Assembly (NCBI GenBank): GCA_050246735.1
Contig: JBFWVM010000017.1
Coordinates: 1 to 64,000, forward strand
DNA: 64,000 nt
From: Taklimakanibacter sp050246735
GTDB lineage: Bacteria > Pseudomonadota > Alphaproteobacteria > Rhizobiales > Aestuariivirgaceae
Direction: 5' to 3'
The translations under genes and the position numbers were made by a program. Below are positions 57,019 to 64,000 of the stretch, in pieces. Each line of letters starts with the position of its first letter. Positions within the stretch are counted from its first letter, which is position 1. The notes under the pieces are model-generated. The model ran no database searches, was not told the DNA's origin, and worked only from the letters and a program-made list of their open reading frames with translations.

Positions 57019-57388
57019 CGTCACGCGCTCCTTTCTTTGAGCTTTCGCCAGTGGCGTCGGAGATGGCGCCAACGGGAGGGGGGTCGGAAGTTCAGTCTAC
57101 GGACGCCTGCCCCCGAGAGCTGCCGGACCGATTTTCACCCGTTTGGGAGGGGCAAGGTGAAGTATAGCGTAGCCGTGGTTCTTCGATTCGCCGTTCAAGG
57201 CTCGGCCTCTCGAATTCTGTGAGTTCATTTGCGGTGGCGGGCGTTTGCCGCAAGGGCGGGCGGTGGATTTCCACCAGAAACTGGCACCGAAGCGAACTTC
57301 TCAAGGGGATGGCTTGCCCCGGGCCCTTGAAATGTTCCCCCTGCGTTCCCATCACTATGGCGAATCCTTATGCAGGACGGGGGGCGGA
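57019..57388. other. Divergent spacer before the Argonaute operon
   Basis: A 370-bp region between leftward and rightward operons. It must hold both promoters. I saw no reliable -35/-10 pair, no long palindrome and no open frame with a plausible product. Confidence 0.5.
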
Positions 57389-58818
57389 ATGAGGCAGCTC
57401 GACGTTGAGAACGAGCTCCGGGACGTGGTCAGCCGAATTATCCTTCAGGTGCAGCTTGCGACCTCCCAGGGGCGGACCGACATCAACCTGGCGCTGGAGG
57501 ATGCCTTCATCCCGATCCTGAATCGGTCTACAACCTCCCGCACCTCACCAATCTGAACCGGAAGCAGAAGAACTTTCCTGGTATCGATCTCGGCGATGAT
57601 CACGACCGGGTGGCCTTCCAGATAACGTCGACCACGACGCTCGATAAGGTGAAGTTCACCGTTCGGCAGTTTATGGACCGGGCCTACTACAACACGTTCG
57701 ACGAGCTCTTCATCCTGATGCTCGGGACGAAGCAGTCGTCCTACAGCCAGGCATCGGTGAATGAGCTGCTGACCGACAAGTTCGCCTTCAACTGCAAGAA
57801 ACATATCATCGACCTTGGTGACATTCTGGGTCAGGTGACCACTCTGCGACTCGCAGCGCAGGAGCGAGTGCTGTCGGAGTTCAAGCGCATCCTCGGTGAA
57901 GTCGACGCGTACCTCAGCTTCAGCTCGGAGAGCATTGCTGCACCGACGGCCGTCACGTCCAACCTTCAGATGATCAGGCTGCCCGAGGCGGTGTACGTTG
58001 CCGAGCTGACCATCGACAACAAGAAGGTGATCGCGCAGGGGAAGGCGAAGCTCAACTACGGGGGAAAGGCGCGGAGCAGGAAGTCGGTCGTCAAGATGGC
58101 GCTGCTCCTGAATGACGTCGAGACAGACGCGTGGGTCTGCTACGACAACAAGCTCTTCTCGTTCCACGACATAGAACAATGCGGCCTGATCAGCGTGGTG
58201 GATCCGGGCTCGGTGGAAAGGCTGAATGTATCCGACTTGGCCGAGTCCCCCGAATTGGACAACGTGAACATCTTGAAGCAGCTTCTCTCGGCCGAGACGC
58301 GCGAGCAGTTGAAGCAGCGTCGCGTGCGCATGCACAACAAGGACGGGTCTTTCTTTTTCGGACCGACCGAGGAGGGACAGCTTGAGCGGAGGGAGACTTG
58401 GATCGGGAAAAGGAGCGCGATCCGCCGCGTGTTCGAGGTCAAGTACCAGCGCAAGGATCCGTCCAAGGTCGCGCACCAGAAGCACTTCTCGTTCGACCTG
58501 ACGTTCACGAAGCTGGGCGACGACTGGTATGCGCAGATCGTGCCGAGTTGGTATTATTCTTATGACGGCTACCGCCAATCGCGCTGGCACGATGAACTGT
58601 TGTCGGCGCAGAAACGTCTTGAGCACAATGCAACAGTCCGAAACATGGTTCGTTTCGTGGCCTATTTCCTATCCGGCGCCAGTAAGAACGAGGACGAGGA
58701 CCACGGGCTGCGCTTCCTATCCCTCGTTGAATTCAACGTGCAGGACGCCGACGAGGCAGAGCCGGTCGGTGACGACGAAGAAGACGATATCCAAGTGGCG
58801 GGAGGGACGGCAGCATGA
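57389..58818 (+). pseudogene. SMEK-domain protein with APAZ-like C-terminus, one-base frameshift
   Basis: ATG 57389 opens MRQLDVENELRDVVSRIIL and, through NINLALED-like residues, a typical SMEK N-terminal domain; the frame ends early at 57556. From 57526 another frame continues the same domain without a gap (VYNLPHLTNLNRKQKNFP, GIDLGDDHDRVAFQITS) to 58818. A single missing base in CGG(G)TC at 57524-57528 explains both. Repaired, the product is about 476 residues. The C-terminal half (58471-58680) has HFSFDLTF, DDWYAQIVPSWYYSYDG and RLEHN, a pattern I associate with APAZ domains of short-Argonaute partners. The stop overlaps the Argonaute ATG by four bases. It may be a true mutation or a sequencing error. 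Confidence 0.7.
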
Positions 58819-60230
58819 AACTCACGACCCTACCTGAACCGCTGCTCGAATTCGGTACGGGGACACACATCTGTCCCCGCACCGGAATCGAACACTTGGG
58901 CGTCTACGACAAGCGAGACGAGTTGCGCCGAACCGAACTGCGGATCGGCGTAGTCGGACGCGGAGAAGGAATCGACCTCTTGGACGATTGGCTCGAGAGG
59001 TGCCGGGATGGAATTGAGCGCAAGGCAGAGTCCAAGCTGCTGAACCTGTTCCGAGCCTTTGGCGGCATCAATCAGGACTACGGATTCCTGACGAGGATCA
59101 TCAACTCTCCGCAGTACACCCGCACCATCAAGAAGTCGGATATCTCGGCAGTAGTTAAGCTCGCGTCCCGGGCGGAGCGAGTGGAGAAGGCAGTTGAGCT
59201 CTACTACGAGCAGATTCGCTTCCTCGCCGAGAACAGATCGGTCGACGTCATCGTCTGCGTGATGCCGAACGAGATGTTCGACTCGATCACGACGACTTCG
59301 GAGAGCGACGATGATGATTCGGGGGATAGCGAGCTTGAGCACAACTTCAGACGCATCCTGAAGGCCAAGAGCATGCACCTCGGCACCCCGCTGCAATTGG
59401 TTCGCGAGAAGACCATCCTCATTACCAAGCACGCGGGAGATCAGCAGGACCCGGCTACGAAAGCATGGAACTTCGTCACGGCGCTCTACTACAAGGGCAA
59501 CAAGACGATCCCTTGGCGGCTCGTCGAGGATACCTCGAAGCTGCGGTCGTGCTACATCGGCATCGGTTTCTACAAGAGCCGCGACGGAGAGACGGTATCG
59601 TCGAGCCTGGCGCAGGTCTTCGACGAGTTCGGCCACGGGATCATTCTTCGCGGTACGCCGGTGTCGATCGACAAGAAGAATCGTCATCCGTACCTGAGCG
59701 AGGATCAGGCGTACGAGTTGCTGCGCGACGCGCTGGACGAGTATGACCGAGCGCTTGAGCACATGCCGGCTCGGATCGTGATCCACAAGTCGAGCCAATT
59801 CCGCGAGAGCGAGCGCAAAGGATTTCTCAGGGCGCTGAATGAGAAGGGCATCCGAGCGAAAGACTTCGTCGCGATAACGGACACAGACATCAGGCTGTTT
59901 GGAGACAAGGACTATCCGCCGAAGCGGGGCACGCTGATGACCATCTCCGAGACGGAGGGCGTGCTGTACACGCGCGGTACTGTGGACTTCTACAAGACTT
60001 ATCCTGGCATGTACGTGCCGGCTCCGCTGAAGGTCACCGTGTACGAGCAAGATTCGTCGCTTGAGAGCCTTTGCGATGAGATATTGGGGCTGACCAAGAT
60101 GAATTGGAACAACACTCAGATGGATGGTCGTCTGCCGATCACGCTGGAGTGCGCGCGGAAGATCGGAGACATCATGAAATACGTCAGCCCGACTGAAAAG
60201 CCGCAGGTCAGCTACAGCTTCTACATGTAG
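58815..60230 (+). CDS. Short prokaryotic Argonaute (MID-PIWI), catalytically inactive
   Basis: A 471-residue protein without N or PAZ domains. The start PEPLLEFGTGTHICPRTG and the block IGVVGRGEGIDLLDDWLERC fit short pAgos. The MID domain is at about 120-215 (VDVIVCVMPNEMF, GTPLQLVREKT). The PIWI domain runs from NFVTALYYKGNKTIPWRL to the end MNWNNTQ and PITLECARKIGDIM. At the first catalytic position of PIWI (IGIGFYKS, 248-255) Gly stands for Asp, so target slicing is not expected. It should use a guide to sense invader nucleic acid and activate a partner effector. Its ATG overlaps the upstream SMEK gene stop. Confidence 0.85.
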   Translation: MKLTTLPEPLLEFGTGTHICPRTGIEHLGVYDKRDELRRTELRIGVVGRGEGIDLLDDWLERCRDGIERKAESKLLNLFRAFGGINQDYGFLTRIINSPQYTRTIKKSDISAVVKLASRAERVEKAVELYYEQIRFLAENRSVDVIVCVMPNEMFDSITTTSESDDDDSGDSELEHNFRRILKAKSMHLGTPLQLVREKTILITKHAGDQQDPATKAWNFVTALYYKGNKTIPWRLVEDTSKLRSCYIGIGFYKSRDGETVSSSLAQVFDEFGHGIILRGTPVSIDKKNRHPYLSEDQAYELLRDALDEYDRALEHMPARIVIHKSSQFRESERKGFLRALNEKGIRAKDFVAITDTDIRLFGDKDYPPKRGTLMTISETEGVLYTRGTVDFYKTYPGMYVPAPLKVTVYEQDSSLESLCDEILGLTKMNWNNTQMDGRLPITLECARKIGDIMKYVSPTEKPQVSYSFYM

Positions 60231-60249
60231 CGATTCCCGCATCAAGCCT

Positions 60250-62226
60250 ATGAGTCACTTTGACGAACTACCGCGTCGTGACCGAAATCACGAGCTTGAA
60301 GACGAGGCGAAAGCTGCTTTTGAGATGCGGCTTTCCGAAAGTGGCGCATTCATTCTGCAGGCGCCTGACCGCAAGGACTACGGGACCGACTGCCAGATCG
60401 AGGCGATGGCTGATGGGCAGGCCACCAATGCCCGTGTCCACGTCCAGCTTAAGGGAACTGAGAGCGCACTGAACGCCGACGGTTCGCTCAGTATCGAGGT
60501 GCGCCGTACCAACCTCAACTACTTGCTTATGCAGCCCTACAGCATTTATGTCGCCTATCACGCGCCGACAGGTTCCTTACGCATCCGCACGGCGGAAAGT
60601 GTTGCTCGTCAATATGAGCATGGCGGTACGAACTGGACTGCCCAGCGATCGTTGACGGTCTCTTTCGTTGACGAGCTGACGGTCGAGCACCTTGTCCGGC
60701 TCGCGGATCTCGCCCGTGCCGGTGCAAAATCATCACGCGATCGTCGCGTAGATCAAGTGGCCGCGACAAACCTGCCCAGTCACGTTCTGAAGTCTCTGCC
60801 GGACATTCACGTTCCCGAGGAGCCGGGCCTGGCGCGCAAGCTGCTTGTGCAACTCTACGAGAAGAACGCGGATGAGGCGATTAGCGCCGGCTTCGCTAAG
60901 TTCGGGGCCGTTCTTGGCGTGGGCAGCGAGGAAATGAGTATTTGTTACATGTCCGAGATCAACCTCGGCATGGATGGCATGAGCCGCCACCCAGAGCGGA
61001 TCGAGGAAGCCATCAGCTTTTTCCGAACAATGCTCGCCGACAATCAGCCCCAACGCGGCGACCTCCACTACACGATCGGAAACGCTTTCCACGCTCTCCG
61101 TAATGAGCAGGAAGCAAAGCGCGCCTTCGAAGCGGCGCTGGCCGACCCGGCGCTCGCCGCCTCACCCGAACTGGCGGCTCAGGTCCACAAAAACCTTGGT
61201 TCCAGTTACACGCTGCTTGGCGACCGTGACCAGGCGGTAGATCACTACCACGAAGCTTTGCGGCTGGATCCCGACCTTGCGGAGGCGCACAACTGCTTGG
61301 GCATCCACTATATCCGCCTGGGCAAATACGAGGATGCTTTGCGTCATCTCGACCAAGTCGTCTTCTCAGATCAAAAGCACGGCCGGACCTCTGCGGTCAC
61401 TGGCTGGCGCGCCAACGTCCTTTTCAACCTTGGTGACGGCCGCGCAGCGTTTCGCGATATCAATGGCCTGGTGGCTCAGGCCGATCGCCTCGGTTGGATT
61501 TGGCCCTGGTGTGGCCGTCTAGTCGCGGGCTTCGGGCGCACGAACGTGGACAACGCCCGCCAAGCTGCGCCCTTCTGGCAACGCTATGTCAAAGCAAACC
61601 CTGAGCACGCCGCCGCGAGGTGGGAGCTTCTGATGACGACGTTCTATCTGCGCGGCCGAGGGGAGAATATCGGAAAGAGCTATAACGAATTCCGCGAGGA
61701 ATTTGATCGCCACATCGCCCACGTCGACCCCGAGAACGCTACGCTGGCCTGGGATCGTCTGGGCCATTGGGCGCAGGATGACGAGGACTGGGTGGAGGCG
61801 GAGCGCTGCTTCCGCAAGGCCTATGACTTGGCGGGCGGCGAATATGGTTATTGCCTGGCGATTGCCCTCAAATCGCTGGAGCGGTTCGAGGAGAGCGTAC
61901 CGCTGCTGCTGGAGCAGGCCGAGATCGTTCAGCCGGACGCCATGAGCTGGTTTCAGCTGGCTACGTCTTACGCCAGCCTCGGCAACTGGCGAGAGGCGAT
62001 CGACGCCTACGAGAGGGCGCTTGCGCTCGACCCGGACTATGCCGTTGCGATGTTCAACCTTGGCGGCGCTCACTGGAACGGCGGTGATGCGGCAACGGCG
62101 GCGGAGGTTTGGGCGGCGGCGATAGAGCGTTTTCCTGACCACGAACTCTGCGCCAAGGTTCGGTGCGATTTCTCGTTTTTGTTTAGCGATCCGAGCGCCA
62201 GCGAATTCGGCGATAGCGCTCGTTAG
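60250..62226 (+). CDS. DUF4365 nuclease-like domain fused to TPR repeats
   Basis: A 658-residue protein. Residues about 12-140 are a DUF4365 PD-(D/E)XK domain with GTDCQIEA (D47) and HVQLKGT (Q66, K68) and the usual LNYLLMQPYSIYVAY. From about 265 to 640 there are many TPR units (for example YTLLGDRDQAVDHYHEALRL and ASLGNWREAIDAYERALALD). It starts 19 bp after the Argonaute stop, on the same strand, so it is probably co-transcribed. The TPR part suggests protein binding or assembly control of the nuclease. The ribosome binding site before ATG 60250 is weak. Confidence 0.82.
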   Translation: MSHFDELPRRDRNHELEDEAKAAFEMRLSESGAFILQAPDRKDYGTDCQIEAMADGQATNARVHVQLKGTESALNADGSLSIEVRRTNLNYLLMQPYSIYVAYHAPTGSLRIRTAESVARQYEHGGTNWTAQRSLTVSFVDELTVEHLVRLADLARAGAKSSRDRRVDQVAATNLPSHVLKSLPDIHVPEEPGLARKLLVQLYEKNADEAISAGFAKFGAVLGVGSEEMSICYMSEINLGMDGMSRHPERIEEAISFFRTMLADNQPQRGDLHYTIGNAFHALRNEQEAKRAFEAALADPALAASPELAAQVHKNLGSSYTLLGDRDQAVDHYHEALRLDPDLAEAHNCLGIHYIRLGKYEDALRHLDQVVFSDQKHGRTSAVTGWRANVLFNLGDGRAAFRDINGLVAQADRLGWIWPWCGRLVAGFGRTNVDNARQAAPFWQRYVKANPEHAAARWELLMTTFYLRGRGENIGKSYNEFREEFDRHIAHVDPENATLAWDRLGHWAQDDEDWVEAERCFRKAYDLAGGEYGYCLAIALKSLERFEESVPLLLEQAEIVQPDAMSWFQLATSYASLGNWREAIDAYERALALDPDYAVAMFNLGGAHWNGGDAATAAEVWAAAIERFPDHELCAKVRCDFSFLFSDPSASEFGDSAR

Positions 62227-62353
62227 AAGGATAAGCACGCGGATCGTGGCCACCTCGACGATAGCAGCGACGAGACCGCCCCGGGGCGGCCGACGGGCCC
62301 GGTGCTGCGACACCACATCGCCAGCGCCGCGAACCGTTCCTGATTCATGCACG

Positions 62354-63358
62354 TCACCATCGTCCGTTCACGCGCATCCAGCCATCCTGGTGCGGGTCGA
62401 CGGAAACCACAGCAAGGTCTGTCAGTCCGCGAGTCTCGGCGAAGCGCCTTGCTTGCTCGGCATTCTGCGTCGCGTAGGCGAGCTCGCCGGCATCGTCGAA
62501 AACGCCGTGACACAGAAAACGTCCGGGATTGCTGGGATCGATCGAACCCATGACCCGCTCGGCCATGTTCCAGCCTGAGAAGAAGGTTGCCGAGCCGGTC
62601 CCGCCGGCGATACCGCTGCTGACCACGCCTATGACGTGGCCGAGCTCGTTGAACACCGGGCCGCCGCTCATGCCGCCCGGCCATTCGGCGGCGACTCTGA
62701 TCACAGGCCAGGGGCGGCCGCGCGCGCCGTCTGCCCGCTCCACGTCCGTGATCTCACCGAAGGACCCATACAGATATTGGGAGATTGGCCGTTCCTCGCT
62801 GCCCTCTTCAACATCGAGGTCCGCGAAGCCGAGCGCGAGCACGCGCTCGCCGCGCACCGGGCGCCATCGCCGAAGATCGAGTGGCCAGTATGGCGTGCCC
62901 TCGGAGGTGCGCGTTGCAGGTCTGATCCTCAACACGACCAGTTCCGTTAGATTCCGAAGACGGGGCGTCTGAAAGGGCGGGGCCTCGACGCCGCAGAGGG
63001 CATACGATCCAGCCAATGGTCGCCAAGCGTCCGCGCGCAACCCGACCAGGCCGAACCCAGTACCCTCGACCTCCAGCGCGGCAAGCCGCAGATCGGATCG
63101 AAGCACCGCCCCGGTGCCGGCTTCGTCAACCTCGAAAAGATCCTCCAGGACGTGGTATGCGGTGAGACAGCGGGACCACGGGTCGATGCGAAAGGTCGTG
63201 CCGTGGCCGATCGGGCGGTCGTTGGATCGCCGCGGATCGAAGCTGAACAGCGGCAAGACCCTGGCGCGGATGTCGGGGACCTGCACGACAAAGAGCCCTC
63301 GCTCGTCTACCTCGCCAGCCCCGGGCTCGACGGGGAAGCTCAACGACGCTGAAGCCAT
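62354..63358 (-). CDS. Trypsin-like serine protease domain protein
   Basis: A 334-residue protein with a chymotrypsin-fold pattern: His69 in LTAYHVLEDL and Ser231 in GGMSGGPVF with the oxyanion glycine before it. The position where the catalytic aspartate is expected (LTELVVLRI) has Glu139. No signal peptide is seen, so it should be cytoplasmic. Its start overlaps the upstream gene by 19 bases. It converges on the DUF4365-TPR gene across 127 bp. Intracellular trypsin-like proteases of this kind often belong to conflict systems. Confidence 0.78.
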   Translation of the reverse strand: MASASLSFPVEPGAGEVDERGLFVVQVPDIRARVLPLFSFDPRRSNDRPIGHGTTFRIDPWSRCLTAYHVLEDLFEVDEAGTGAVLRSDLRLAALEVEGTGFGLVGLRADAWRPLAGSYALCGVEAPPFQTPRLRNLTELVVLRIRPATRTSEGTPYWPLDLRRWRPVRGERVLALGFADLDVEEGSEERPISQYLYGSFGEITDVERADGARGRPWPVIRVAAEWPGGMSGGPVFNELGHVIGVVSSGIAGGTGSATFFSGWNMAERVMGSIDPSNPGRFLCHGVFDDAGELAYATQNAEQARRFAETRGLTDLAVVSVDPHQDGWMRVNGRW

Positions 63359-63999
63359 TGGACAGTCAATTCCTCATGTTTTTTGTCGTCCTCCCAGCTC
63401 AGTGTCACCCAATTCGTTGAGGTTGGATACGAGATCAGAATTCGGCTCGGCCGATATCTTGCACCGATTAAGGAGGGATGCTTGCTCAGATCAGGCGCTT
63501 CGAGCAGCAACTCGAAGCGAAAGCCCATGATGTTGATCGCCAACGCTTTGATTTCGTCATGCTCATCTGTCAGCGGCTGGAACTGAAAGCGCGGGGTGTT
63601 TTCCGCGATGTCGCCCGTATTCATGGTGCAGTACAGCCCCGCCCCTTCGGGCCAATGCCGAGGGTCGTCAAGCATGTCGAGAATTGCTTCATCCCGCGAG
63701 AACGCACCCGACAGTCGTTCTCTTCCGCGTGCCAGATTCCGCGATACCGCTGCTGCTTTGGCGGTTTTCAAGACCCAGCGTTCGAGGTCGTGCCCGGATA
63801 GAATGGCATGTCGCGACCCGGCATCATGTTCGAGATATGACCTAAGCGACGCGAAGAAATAATGTGCGGCGGCATCGAGCGGGCTCAGCGCGCTGTTGTG
63901 TTTGGTACAGAGACATTTTGCCTGAGGCGGCGCCATGATCTTCGTTTCGCCCGCCTCCAGCCACGGAACGCCTGAGATCGAAAACTCGCCGTCGCCCAT
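63340..63999 (-). CDS. Unknown protein with a Cys/His motif, possibly cut by window end
   Basis: A 219-residue frame from ATG 63999; an earlier start outside the window is possible. Near residue 30 it has CLCTKHNSALSPLD, a motif seen in a group of uncharacterised bacterial proteins (often CxKHN with LSPLD) and perhaps metal-binding. The rest is mixed alpha/beta with LYCTMNTGDIAENTP. It is translated with the protease gene (19-base overlap) and probably cooperates with it. Function unknown. Confidence 0.6.
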   Translation of the reverse strand: MGDGEFSISGVPWLEAGETKIMAPPQAKCLCTKHNSALSPLDAAAHYFFASLRSYLEHDAGSRHAILSGHDLERWVLKTAKAAAVSRNLARGRERLSGAFSRDEAILDMLDDPRHWPEGAGLYCTMNTGDIAENTPRFQFQPLTDEHDEIKALAINIMGFRFELLLEAPDLSKHPSLIGARYRPSRILISYPTSTNWVTLSWEDDKKHEELTVQWLQRR

Positions 64000-64000
64000 C

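Larger units (their letters stand above)
56120..64000. other. Accessory region replacing the upstream part of the tol/ybgC locus
   Basis: From the ybgC breakpoint to the window end no core genes are seen. The usual upstream genes (ruvABC in many relatives) are absent. The content is a divergent ybgC, a membrane hypothetical, a short-Argonaute operon, a DUF4365-TPR protein, a protease and an unknown protein. No integrase or attachment repeat is visible, so the right border lies outside the window. Confidence 0.65.

Noticed and set aside
57610..58818. Annotating the SMEK gene from the internal GTG as a normal shorter CDS
   Set aside because: The 50 codons upstream, split by a one-base shift, complete the SMEK domain, so the GTG is inside the domain rather than a natural start.

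Overview
The window is high-GC DNA from an alphaproteobacterium, most likely a Hyphomicrobiales (Rhizobiales) member. The evidence is protein similarity (RpoH with its RpoH box, DUF6476 beside RluD, MuiA-type DUF4139 protein) and gene order (serC-serA, purA, rpoH; glmM-folP-ftsH; tilS-cpoB-pal-tolBARQ-ybgC). No rRNA or CRISPR array was seen. One tRNA, tRNA-Glu(CUC), is present.

Layout. 1-530: start of an insertion-sequence transposase and a truncated hypothetical gene. 531-7601: a LuxR-family solo regulator of the plant-responsive PipR/OryR type, a proline iminopeptidase, and a complete peptide ABC transporter (binding protein, two permeases, two ATPases). 7602-9281: a small, AT-richer insert with a nucleotidyltransferase-fold gene, flanked by a 220-bp near-identical repeat of the last ATPase gene. 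9403-13072: a TRAP transporter whose small permease carries an N-terminal TM2-like extension. 13333-14037: a membrane hypothetical.

14122-28053 is an integrative genomic island inserted in the 3' end of tRNA-Glu. A 17-bp exact repeat marks its two ends. It carries a DUF4365 nuclease-like gene with an unknown partner, a serine recombinase, a zinc-cluster protein plus helicase-like ATPase pair, a type I restriction-modification system (hsdM, hsdS, hsdR) and a tyrosine integrase next to the tRNA.

28183-56100 is core chromosome: DUF6476 protein, RluD, DUF4239 protein, RpoH, a CAP-domain protein, an FtsH paralogue, PurA, MuiA-like protein, SerA, SerC, an outer membrane beta-barrel, an EamA exporter, GlmM, FolP, FtsH, TilS, and the Tol-Pal envelope system with two tandem pal genes.

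At about 56120 the core ybgC gene is broken, and accessory DNA continues to the window end. This right-hand block holds a second ybgC, a small membrane protein, and a three-gene operon: a SMEK-domain protein with an APAZ-like C-terminal half (one-base frameshift), a short catalytically dead prokaryotic Argonaute (MID-PIWI), and a DUF4365 nuclease-TPR protein. A trypsin-like protease and an unknown protein lie convergent to it. The Argonaute operon is the best candidate for an unusual or undescribed defence system here.
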